Below, one piece after another: positions 35,015 through 46,284 of a DNA stretch of 64,000 nt. Origin of the DNA: Diphasiastrum complanatum (Eukaryota; Streptophyta; Lycopodiopsida; Lycopodiales; Lycopodiaceae); contig CM055099.1 of NCBI GenBank assembly GCA_029204225.1, positions 42,278,597 to 42,342,596 on the forward strand. Direction: 5' to 3'. Positions within the stretch are counted from its first letter, which is position 1. Each line of letters begins with the position of its first letter. The notes below the pieces were generated by a model that made no database searches, was not told where the DNA came from, and was given only the letters and a program-made list of their open reading frames with translations. A program made the translations under genes and the position numbers.

Positions 35015-35964
35015 AGGGAGTTTTGGTATAGAAAGATCTGTTTTTTTTTTTGTTTTCGTGCAGTCAGGAAGATGGCACAACAAGCGATCTGCAAAATTCA
35101 GATGTTTGCACTGGCTGTTTGCTGTATTCTTTCAGCATCTTTCCTTCACTGCAACGCTCGTCGCGTCGGATTTTACTACTTTGTTCTGGAAGTATGCGCT
35201 CTGGTCTCTCTCTCGCTCTGTCGCTCCCTCACACCTGTGTTTGCTCTTGTATTTCTTTCTGATTTATTGGTTGGATGGGCAGTGGCCAGGTTCGTACTGT
35301 GATACATGGTCGAGATGCTGCTATCCCAAAACCGGAAAGCCTGCAGCAGACTTTTCAATCCACGGTCTCTGGCCTGACTACAACAATGGTGGTTGGCCTT
35401 CATACTGCGACCAACGAAACCGTTTTGATCCATCTCTGGTGCGCTCTCTCTCTCTGATCTCTCTCTCTCTCTCTCTTCGTGGCTGGCTGGCTGGCTCATA
35501 GCTGCTTGCTTGTTGATGCAGATAACTGATTTAGAAGAGGACTTGACCACCTATTGGAGCTCCCTCTCATGCCCCAGCAGCAATAGCCATTCTTTCTGGG
35601 CACATGAGTGGAACAAGCACGGAACCTGTACTGAATCTACACTCGATCAGCACGCCTATTTCCAGGCTGCTATCAGACTAAGGGAAAGGATTGATCTGCT
35701 TGGAGCTCTTCAGTCTGCTGGTATACATCCTGATGGCGGCCGCTACAGCTTGAGGTCCATTGTACATGCACTTGAACAAGCGATTGGCCACACCCCAGCT
35801 GTTGAATGCAACCGAGACGCGTACGGAAACACTCAGCTCTATGAAGTTTACATCTGTGTTGCAACTGATGGTTCAACCCTCATCCCATGCTCAGTATTCC
35901 CTCAATCCAGCTGCTCATCCTACGTTGTGTTTCCTTCCTTCGGACACACAGGTGTTCAGTCTGC
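34576..35964. mobile_element. 1.39-kb inserted RNase segment, copy 4
   Basis: Same edges as the copy-3 insertion. The only clear length difference is a (GA)n tract longer by two bases, so it duplicated together with the array unit and did not insert twice. Confidence 0.7.
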
Positions 35965-35977
35965 GTTATCATCTTGA
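35072..35977 (+). CDS. T2-family S-like ribonuclease, secreted, copy B
   Basis: Exons 35072-35191, 35283-35438 and 35522-35977. The predicted 243-aa protein is the same as copy A, with CAS I (FSIHGLWP) and CAS II (FWAHEWNKHGTC) intact, and the introns also look the same. The chimeric C-terminus is shared, so it arose before this duplication. Two unbroken copies about 9 kb apart would double the dose if their upstream segments drive expression. Confidence 0.9.
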
Positions 35978-37993
35978 GAGATGAGACTTCTTCAGCAATC
36001 AGAATCAGCTGGAAATCGTTTGAAGATAAAGAAATAATCTCTGACACACTCGAGACTCTAGTGTTCATCTTTGTGATCAATCCCTCTTCCACAATATGCC
36101 ACAACACCATGTAAAAAATCTATTTGGGTATCCCAAAATGTTTCATATTTTTTACTGGCCGTTCGTTCTTAGGAATATTAACAATCTGATCAGGGTTTAT
36201 TTGTCGACACAAAGCCAAATCTTCACACTACAGGTCAAGATGATGGATCTTCACAGCTAGAGTTTCCATCTGCTTTTATGCATAGTAAGCTTTGAACCGC
36301 TACAAGCTTTGTGTAGAATTAGCCCAGCTGTTTATTTTTATGCTTATCTACTTTACCAGTACTTCTGTATTCAGCCAATTTGCATGACATAGCCAGAAAG
36401 GATGTGAAAGCTCAGATATCCGAAAAGGACAGTGGATGCTAAAGCAAGTGCAAACCATGCCTTGGTGCAATCCCATACATGTTTGCAGCTTCGTGTTGAT
36501 CACCATGCAATTTTGACCTAGCATTGAACACTTGTGTATAAAGTATGAGCTATGTAGTGCCCTCTTTTAAGTGGTTCAAAAGAAAAGATAAGATGATAGA
36601 TGCATTGAACACCTTATCACATGCAATTTTGAAAGAGTTATGCTTGATTTTAGAAGACCTTATGGAGAGCAAGCCGTGGAGACTATTGGACCATCAGACA
36701 ACAAAGTGTTTCCATAGACAGGGAAAATGAGGGAAAGGGTGATTTGGTGATGGCAACGAGTGAGAATGAGGAAGCTTGACATCACTAATAGGCCTAAATG
36801 TGAGTCATTACAATTAGTGTTAAGTTGCTACATGGGTCACGGCTTGTTGGTATCAACTAGGGTATCAACTCCAATATGAAAGGACCGATCCAAGCTAGTA
36901 TGAGCCAAGCTAGTATGAGCCCTCATGATACCAGACCAAAGTTGGGTTATATTGGCTTTGCCAATACTTGGGTTAATACTACACTAGGCCCATTTTGGCC
37001 TAGTGGAGTATGAAACTAGATGAGGAAGTGCCATGGCTTTTTTGATAATAGGAAGGGAAAAAAGGGGGTTGTCCATGTGGTCAAAATGGAAGCCATATTG
37101 AGATAGTCCATATGGCAAAGACCTTGGTTGTGTGAAATTTTTTAAGTTTTCATTAAAATAGAGAACAAAACCGCCTTTCACCCCACCCCACCCCCAACCC
37201 CCTTCTCGCCCCCCTTTTTTGTTTTTTCCATTGTTGCTAGTTGCAAAATAAGATCATAGTGATTGATACAAGAGTTGATGTTTAACTAATATCACCCTTG
37301 CAATATTAGTTTGTTTACACAAGTGTGTAACTTATACATCATGTATTGATACTCCAATGATGTCAAAATTTAATTGTACATAATGTAATTGTAAATATGA
37401 TGGAACCAAGTACCAAAAAAAAATGAAATTCTTTCTAGTACTTAGATTTGAAAGATATAGAAAATATTGATACTTTCTCAACAATGGTGGCAATCAACTC
37501 CATGGATTTAGGTATGAAGTTTGACCAAGCTTATTTGAATGCTATTAAAAATATTGATAGTTTCTCAACATTTGTTGCAATCAACTGCAAAGATTTAGAT
37601 ATGGAGGTTGACCAGGCTTGTTTTGTAAGAGGCAAGTTTCTATAAAGACCCGGTCTTTCAAGGGCGGGCCAAAGTTTAAAAAATGTCAAATTTTGAAGAC
37701 TATATATGTTTAGAGCTTGCATTGAATGTGAGAACCAAGAAAATATGTGCTATTGTCATGAAATATGGGATTTTGAGTCTTCATACTTTCCAAATAAATC
37801 CCAAAAGATGGGCTAGCATATGAAGTTGAATGTTATCACAACACAATGCCCTCTCAATAGGAGAATACCTAACTTTTAGGACTAGGGATTTTGTATTCGT
37901 ACTTATGCCAACATGCCAAGCCTTGAACATCTTGAGGATACTAGCTTTGTGGAACTAATACTTTGTATTCACTTTACAAGGTTTCCAACTTGC

Positions 37994-38428
37994 TTATGGG
38001 ACAAATTCCAATCCCACTTTTCTTAGGGTAGATCTATTACACACTTGGTTGTTGTCTTGGGCATAAGAACTTGTCCTTGGTTCTTTAACATCAAAATGAT
38101 GCAAAACAATGTAAATAGTATGATCATATTTTGACAATTTGCACACAGTCACATGAAATTGCTCAAACATGAGATAGAAAAAGTAAAGTAAACTTTTACA
38201 ACACCTCTTTGTTGTTCCCTTGACCTTACTTGAGTCTTGAAACACTTGCAAAAATAGATCCAACGTATCTTTGCCACTTGACTTCCCTTTGATGCTCTTG
38301 ACTAGCTCCAAATTTTCACTTTTTCTTTTGTGTCGTCGAAGCCCTTTGAGATTAACCTCTTGATCTTCCACTTGACCATAAAAGTCATTGAACAAAAATT
38401 CTTTTCCAGATCCATTAGTTGCCTGCAA
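37994..38428 (-). CDS. hypothetical 144-codon frame, array copy 4
   Basis: Counterpart of 12175-12609, full length, with changes such as FHVTVC and KYDHTIYI. No domain recognised. Confidence 0.3.
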   Translation of the reverse strand: MQATNGSGKEFLFNDFYGQVEDQEVNLKGLRRHKRKSENLELVKSIKGKSSGKDTLDLFLQVFQDSSKVKGTTKRCCKSLLYFFYLMFEQFHVTVCKLSKYDHTIYIVLHHFDVKEPRTSSYAQDNNQVCNRSTLRKVGLEFVP

Positions 38429-39079
38429 TTCATAAAAACCACATCCACTTTCATAAGATCATCTAGACAAGAAGATGAACCAAAACATGTGAGTAGAGCA
38501 AAGTTTGTACCTTCAACTTGCTTACCCTTCTCATCATATGTAAGCCTTGATGGATTTTGCCTTTGCCTTGAGGATCTTCTTAGAACTTGACCTGGAGAGG
38601 CATCTCCATCATCACCATCCAAATAACCATCTTCATCACCATAAAAAATGTTAGATAGATCATCAAGCTTATCCACATTCTCCTCTTCAAAGACAACATC
38701 CCGAGAAATGTGAACTTTTTTTTACTTAGGAATGTAAACCCTATAAGCTTTCCTTACTTCATTATAGACAACAAAGATTCCTTTCAAGAATCCAAAAGAT
38801 GAGTTGGCATAGCAAAGTACTACCAAAGATCTTCAAATAGTCCAAACTTGGCTTCTTACCAAAAAGAACCTCAAATGAACTCTTACCATCCAAGTCAAAA
38901 ATTTTGTAAAAATTGCAAACAAAGTTAGCACACATCAAAGCTTCACCACCCCAAAATGACTTAGAGAGATTTGCGTTCACCCTCATGGATTTAGCTCTTG
39001 GACAAAGATTGATCTTCCTCTCTTCCACACCATGTTGAAGCTTTGAGTTTGAAAGCTCCCTCTTGATCCCATGTGCCAC
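38302..39079 (-). pseudogene. Ty1/copia pol remnant: integrase C-terminus plus linker
   Basis: 39079-38762 reads in copia order: HGIKRELSNSKLQHGVEERK, LSKSFWGGEALMCANF, then LFGKKPSLDYLKIFGSTLLCQ. This is the end of the integrase core and its C-terminal domain. After a frame break, 38676-38302 gives the acidic stretch and RRSSRQRQNPSRLTYDE linker. Zinc-binding and first catalytic parts of integrase and all of RT are missing. It identifies the minus-strand fragments in the array copies as copia. Confidence 0.8.
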
Positions 39080-40700
39080 ACAAACCTCTTTGAACTTTGT
39101 TAATAGGTCTTAATTTGCCAACTTTAAGCACTTGAACTTCATGTTGAATTGACTCTCCACAACATTTTTGAACTTGACAAAAACATCAAGTATGAAGTCC
39201 GCACTCTTTAGAAGATAATGTTGTAACTCAAAAAGAAACGAACTCGAATGGAAAATGTCTGTGCGCAGTGGAATAAGCTATCTCCCGCTTTCCTCATGCA
39301 TGACTACGCCTATCAATTTCGAACATTAGTGATAAAAATAACGTTCGATCTGATTACGTAGCCAAACATTAAGCATCAAAACATCAAACAAATAATTTGT
39401 CGCGAACAGCTAGATAAATTATTAGTCGCGAGTTAGTTGCGAAGAGCTAGACTAATAATCAGTCGCAAACAGCTAGACTAATTATAAATCGCGGACAACA
39501 GATAGCCAGACTAAGCAATTGGAAAGCCAGACAGAACGTAGAAAAGCATTGCAATATTGACACAAATATGAACGCTGAACAAACAGAGCTGTAATCAGAT
39601 TAAGTATAACGAAATATACAAGTCAATAATGCAGGAAAATATAGACTGTCGCGTTTGTTGCCTATTTTATTTCACATGTAAATATGCAAACTGTGCGACA
39701 ACACAAGTAAAAATACAACAACATGAATGGAGTCAGATTAACAAAGGATTTAGGAGAGTAAAGGAGATAAATCCAACAGATAAGTCTAACAATATCTACA
39801 AAAGTCATCAATGCAAGTGACAAACATCTTTGATCTTCCATTACTCAGATTACTAGTACAATATACATACAAATGTAAGTCTAAATGAAAACACGAATTT
39901 TTTTGAAACGGGAAATGGTGGACCCATGTTTTTTTAAGCCCTTACAATTTTTTGGTAATTCATGTAAATTTTGAATCTTAAATTTAAGATTTAATGAAAT
40001 ATTTGTAAGATGCTACATTTTGCAAATAATTTTTGTAAATACTTATGGTTAATTTCAATATTCTTGTAGGCTTCAATCAAGCATTGATAAGAATGGAACA
40101 CTTTTAAAAGACTTCCAAGAAAAGTACATTTAAGTGTTTTACAATCTCATATTATTAGAGGGCAGCCCACCCCCTTCGGATTTGTAGAGCTTGTTTTTGC
40201 TAACATTTTAATGGACATAATTGTGAATGACATAGATGAAGAGGGTATTTACGGTCAAATACTCTTTGTGAATCTGCATTTGCTATGTCTAAACATATTA
40301 CTACGGGTAATTTGTGAGACTCCATGGCGTACCCCACACTATTAAGATCGAGTGCGTGGAGTTATACGCTATGTAAGAATGGCAATTCAGATTATGTTTT
40401 TTAATGATAGTGGTATTAATAATGCTCTTTTTTTAGTCTATTATTGTATTATTTTTCAATTTGCTATCAAATTCAAGCTTAGATGCTATTAATATATATA
40501 GTATCAACTTGATATAGCATAGTTCATTTTATATAATGTAGATCATTGAATCTGGTTTGCAAAATCAAGTGCACTATGCAAGGAGGCCTCTTGGCAATTC
40601 AAGCAATGTTTGTTATCAGTAATGCTCTTTTTTTAAATCTATAAGTGTTGTTTGAGATAATTTGTCATTGTCATAACAGGTTGACCTCTAAATCTATTGT
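39080..40700. other. intergenic, degenerate short repeats
   Basis: At about 39,405-39,500 the pattern TCGCGAACAGCTAGACTAATA recurs three to four times with drift. The rest is AT-rich with no coding frame that I can support. Confidence 0.5.
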
Positions 40701-40758
40701 TGTCAAACAAGATACTAGCTACTCTAAAATCTGACAATCAGCATTTTCCAAATCAGTT

Positions 40759-40933
<175 letters not shown>

Positions 40934-41335
40934 TGTGAACAAAACTGTTTCCAAGAATAAATAGCCAGGAGAGAGTTAATTGTTTGTCAACATGCTTTGT
41001 ATGAGTGCTGAATACGAGGCCTACTGATCAACCATTTTCAGATAACATATGAATTTAAAGATGACTTATATTCATGCAATGAAAAGGTAATTTAAAAATA
41101 AAGAAACAATAATAAATATGACTAGTATGAGTTATATACAACAATTAATCATAAAAAAGAATTTACAATTGTGATTTTTTTCTTGTGTCTATACTTAGAC
41201 TCAAGATTGAGCTCATCAAATGTGAAATGAGAATTGAATCATGAGTATTATAATGATTTCTTATTTTCAATTTACAGAAAAATTTCAAAACGACATTCAT
41301 TAAAAAAAATTGAAAAGTTTAGACGCCTTGTAGCA

Positions 41336-41975
41336 GGGTTCATTCGCACAATAACAGAATCCAAGTCGTTCTGTAGCTCATGACATTAGTAGCTTATTTT
41401 AGAACTCATCTCCCATCAATCGAAAGGACAACTTATCTGCTCCACAAAGAAAGATTAAGAATTGATAAAGAATATCATTTGAAAAAACAATCTGCGAGCT
41501 TTGTAGACTATTTCAAATATGTGATGGCAATTTGCAATTGCCAATTTCGAATTTCATTTATCATATGGCATTGGCGTTTGGGAGAAAGGCAAATCTCCTA
41601 GTTTATAAATTTGAGAGGCAAATCGCCACCTCTCTTTTTGCCATCTTACACTTGATCAAGTAGATGGCTTTCTAACAACTGACTTTTTCTAACAAATGCT
41701 AATGTTCTGAGCATATTTTAAATATTCTACAAAGCTCTCTCTATGTCTTTCCAAATAAAAAAATTAAATAATATGTCTTGCAAAGTGCAATAAAATTAAT
41801 AACAATAATTATCAAAAAACATATCATAATTTACAATAATGATATTTTTAACAGAGTCCATTTACATAATAGTAGAATCCAAGTCGTCTTATAGCTCATG
41901 ACATTAGTAATTCATTTTTTTCATTTCTCATAAATTGAAAAAACAACTTGTTTATTCAACAAAGAAAAAATAAGA
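41336..41975. repeat. diverged direct repeat pair (~110 bp, ~520 bp apart)
   Basis: 41336-41450 and 41851-41965 share AGAATCCAAGTCGT, TAGCTCATGACATTAGTA, a CAACTT segment and CAACAAAGAAA. They flank anonymous AT-rich DNA just upstream of the Helitron remnant and could be a decayed duplication or the ends of an old element. Confidence 0.55.
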
Positions 41976-42201
41976 AACAATAATTTGAACATAACTATGT
42001 CTCATTGAAAAACAACTGTAATTTATTTTACAGATATAATTTCATTACTTATAAATATTTGTTAGAGTGAATATAATATTCAGCTCCTTTCACAAAAAAA
42101 ATATAAACGCAAGCAATGCTTGAGAAATATGCGTATTCAACGCTGAATGTATCGATATTTAAAATTTGCTGGAAATAAATTGCAAAAATATCAAAAACTA
42201 A

Positions 42202-44219
42202 ATGAATAGACAATTACAATTCGTAGAACTTGTAAAAAAATTCGAAATTCCATTAGATCTAGTCAGAAAACAAACATATGAATTAGTCGTACGAAAACAA
42301 ATCCATTATTGTCGATCAGCTTGCGCCATCAAAGTTGATAAAAAAAAAAACAAAGACCTGTAAATATGGATTTCCATTTGAAAAATATTCGACATCGACT
42401 GAATTAGACACAAGAACTGAACGATGGCTATACTTCCGACCTAGATATGAAGATCGTAACGTAGTACCTTATCATCCGACAGTGCTTTTGTTATGGCAAG
42501 CACACATGAATTTACAACGGATTATGTACACTGGCTGGTCATATTATCTATTGAAATATGCAATGAAATCAGAGCCAACATTGCCATTGAATCTTAATAT
42601 AGATGACGCAAAAAAGATCGAATTATCCCATACTGATGAAAATGTCCTAAAATTAATATCTAGCTACATCTTGACAAAACCGATATCATTGCCAGAAATT
42701 AGTTTCACATGTTTACAAATTTCGATCATCAAAAGAAACGAAGCTGTTCAATACATGAATAGTTCCTCTCCAGATTTGCGACGCAAATTTATAAATTATA
42801 ACAATACAATACTATTGCATCCAATTAATATCTACACATATAGACCCAAAGAACTTGAAAACATGACTTTTTATGAGTATCGGCGCCGATTTAATGTAAT
42901 CATGAAAAGAAACAATTTCTAAAAAGAAATATATATGGATTAATTAGGACGTTATTTGTATAAAGATACTAAAATAATCAGATTCACAACTTATCACCCT
43001 ACATATCAAACAAAAGGTTTTTTTTTCAATATCTTAGTAGAGAAATGTCAATTTCGAAAAGAACATGAACTTTTGAGCCTCGAGAACAGTGATCGATCGT
43101 ATTATACAGAATGCACACTACGTGATTTCATTCGAAATGAGAAAGACATTGAACATTACATTGAAGATTATTCGAATAAACAAATGCTTCAAAATGAACA
43201 ACAACAACAAATTTTAAATATCTTATTGCAACATAAATCTTGTGCGTTACAAAAAAATCTTTCGTGCTGATATCATTATTATCGACGAAATGTCTATGAT
43301 GACTGCTCAAACGTTACAGCTTGTCATACACCAAATAAATCAAGTAAAATCAAATCCATATCGTCTGCCTTTCCAGAATTTCATCTTGTTGTTAGTAGGC
43401 GATCATGCACAATTGCCAGCAATATGTAAACATAAAACTGATAGTTTATGTTCGATATGCCACATCTTGACATCTTAATATTAGAAAATCGCGATTCAGA
43501 TCCACCTGACTTATTTGATTCGACATGCATCAGATGTTTTATATCTTTCATTTTTAAACACGATAAGATTTAGAAAGCCAACATTAGAAGAAATCAATGA
43601 TACATTTGAATTTACAAATAATTTCAGAAGAAGAAGTTTTAAAAATGATTAGCTCTAACGTGACAATAATATGCATGCACAAAGAAAATGTCAAAAGATA
43701 TAACAAATATGCATTACAGAAACTCTTCGAAGAGAAAAATATCATAAACGACCAGTCAAAACAAATGCATCAGACAATCCAGAATTAAAATCATGGCTTG
43801 AGGACTCGTCATTTCATCAACTAGACCAAATTGCAAAGAATGCAAAAATCATGGTTCTTACGAATCTAGACATAACAAACGGAATAGTTAATGGAGCGAC
43901 CGAAACGATTCAAAACTATGCGCATTCGAATCAAACGAATGAAATCGATTCTATCACGATAACAATCGATGGATCTGACAAAAAAATGAAAATTATGCCA
44001 TCAACTATTAAGAAATTGAGATATGATTCTAAAATATATTACAAATGCACTTTCCCTTTAACATTAGCATACACTATTACAGCTCATAAATTGCAAGGCA
44101 TAACAATCAGCAACACTACAATAATTGATATTCAAAACACTTTCTGTCCAGGATTAACTTGTGTTATGTTATCTCGAGTGACAAGACACGAGAACACATA
44201 TTTCTCACACGCAAACTAA
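42202..44219 (+). pseudogene. Helitron RepHel helicase remnant
   Basis: 42202-42362 opens MNRQLQFVELVKKF and ends in a stop after an A11 run at 42339-42349, where the frame shifts. 42347-42922 carries TCKYGFPF and VVPYHPTVLLLWQAHMNLQ, the Helitron Rep-to-helicase linker. 42956-43230 precedes the helicase, 43242-43478 has IIIIDEMSMM (Walker B) and GDHAQLP, and 43851-44219 has GIVNGA, FPLTLAYTITAHKLQG and PGLTCVMLSRV, the PIF1-type C-terminal motifs. Walker A is absent: a deletion near 43230-43245 joins the pre-helicase segment straight to Walker B. It is intronless and AT-rich. Frameshifts and deletion make it non-functional. Terminal TC and CTRR ends were not located. Confidence 0.8.
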
Positions 44220-44585
44220 CACCTGCAGATTTTGATCCAACACCAGCCATTATAAATCAAACAAGTAATTAACATTGACAATATGATCTGATTCTACAAC
44301 ATCTGAATCTTTGTGACACATTACTTGATTATTTATTGTTCTAGAAATATCATATCCAAAATATTTCATTTCTAATTTCCCAATTGTACTTGAAAGCAGA
44401 GATCCGATATGGCATTACAAGAACTTACAAAGGCTCACAAGGTATATTGTTATGAATATCGTGAATCATTTTTTAAACTCGAATAAAATACCTTAAAAAA
44501 AGAACGCTTTTAACTATTCGAAATTCATAATTTAATTCTAATAACAACTTTTATGGTGAAAACTTTCACAAGCTTTTCCAAAAAC

Positions 44586-45258
44586 TTAAAGAAGAAACTC
44601 AACAACCGCAAGCTTCGACGTCTGAAGATCTTGAAGAATTGCGAATTTATCCTATGACGCGACAAATGTTCCTATTGAATGCTTGCGGAATTGATCCGGA
44701 ACAATACAAAGACGGGTTTCAAAATAGTTACACTATGAGCACGTATATCACAACACATAAACGTGCGAGAGAAACCTATGTGCATGAACATCACGGAGAT
44801 CCTATAGAAGGTAACACATCACCTCTATTTTTATTTATTTATTTTCCATTCTATTCTTTTACTTTATTACATTAAACATATGAAAATCATATTATTTTTA
44901 TAACATATTTCAAATTTGCAGGATTTTTGAAACACTTTTATAAACCATTTTCTATTCCGATACCGGATTCGATCAAGACGAACAAGACGGCGATACAACA
45001 TTTCGAAGCGCACTCTGACAAAAGTTATTATGCAATTCATACCCTATATTTTGGTTACAACATTGCTTTTTCAGATTGGAAAACCATGTCTCGAACAGAA
45101 TTAAATGCTATTAACACAGATTTAGGAAGACAATTTGGCCATCTCTCTGACAGCGGAGTTCGACTGACAGACGGTCCTATCACAATTGAAAACGTTCTGA
45201 AAATCTTAGAACAAGAAACTACCAACACATCAATTACGACAACAACTGACACGCATCA
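44586..45258 (+). pseudogene. spliced-looking fragment of unknown identity after the Helitron gene
   Basis: Exon A (about 44586-44811) ends HGDPIEG at a donor G|GTAACA. Exon B (about 44923-45258) starts at TTGCAG|GATTTTTG and continues FLKHFYKPFSIPIPD in frame. It holds FSDWKTMSRTELNAIN and ends near a possible donor CATCAG|GTTCAT. Joined, they give about 185 residues with no stop. I recognise no domain. The position next to a Helitron helicase suggests a host fragment carried by the element, or an accessory ORF of it. Confidence 0.4.
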
Positions 45259-45280
45259 GGTTCATATCTTTCACTGATTT

Positions 45281-46284
45281 TACTACTCAATTTGTTTACA
45301 ATGTATTTTATACACAAATGTAAATACAACCTTGCAACTAACAAATAACAAGTGATAACTCTCGAATCTCCACAACCGATATCACAACGATCTTCTTCTA
45401 GCAAAGAGTTTTGATCATTACCAAGCTCAGATATTAAAAATTGTTAATGACTCTTCAATTGCAGATAGATTAGAAAAAGTCTATATCAAAATGTTTAGAT
45501 CTCAGAAAATGCGAGTTTGTAATAACTTGAGTAGTCGTCCACCGCTCTCGCGTAAATATTGGTATTTGAAACGTCGATCTTATATTTGAAATTTTTTGGC
45601 ACATTTAATCGATTCCCAATCTTAATATAAATTCATATCTTTAGTTCAGCTACCTATACATTCTTCTACGATATTTTGAATAACTTCGTATTTTTCCTTT
45701 CAAACTCAATTGAACAACATTGCCATTACTTGCAAAATATAATCAGTTAGTAATTGTTCCAATTCCGACATTGTTCTTTATCAACTTCCATTTGAAATGT
45801 TTTTATCTTGTAAAAAAATCGCAAAACACAATTTTTGTAATTACTAACTATCTGATTACAGATACGTTTTAGAAAATCACATTCCTATGATTACTAAACA
45901 CATAAATAATGCTTTTCTAGTTCGTTATTTCATGTCTCTCTTTAAAATGCAAGTTTTTTTAACCTACAACAAAACGATATGAAACATGCATAGATCGAAT
46001 ATGAAACGCAGATAAATCAAATACAAAATTCAATTATAATTACGACATGCGGTTCGCTTTTTACAATGATTGTTTGACTCGAATCGGGACAAAATTGCGT
46101 AGCTAGTTGATACTCATGGGGATTTAGGAAAACCTTTACTTTAATATTGACACAAGTATTCAAGAGAAAATCCAAGCTAACATGTCTCCATGATGCCACT
46201 CATGATTAATTAACTTCTATTTTCGACCTAAGTTTCCTTTGAAAATTACATCTTCCAAGAAGGCAAAATCCTCTAGCTATGAAA
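45281..46284. other. intergenic, 3' flank of the sterol gene
   Basis: AT-rich with no convincing coding frame. It should contain the 3' UTR of the minus-strand gene that ends at 46285. Confidence 0.4.

Larger units (their letters stand above)
31140..38630. repeat. tandem array copy 4 (~7.5 kb, right-truncated)
   Basis: The last unit. It has the RNase insertion and retains the 980 bp missing from copy 3. After AAATAACCAT at 38630 it does not enter the junction block but continues into copia sequence, so this is the edge of the array and probably the ancestral flank. Confidence 0.95.

Noticed and set aside
6784-38630. Whole array unit as a Helitron
   Set aside because: Hairpins lie near the unit end, but no TC start or hairpin-plus-CTRR end was found and the tandem junctions do not fit the expected AT insertion site.
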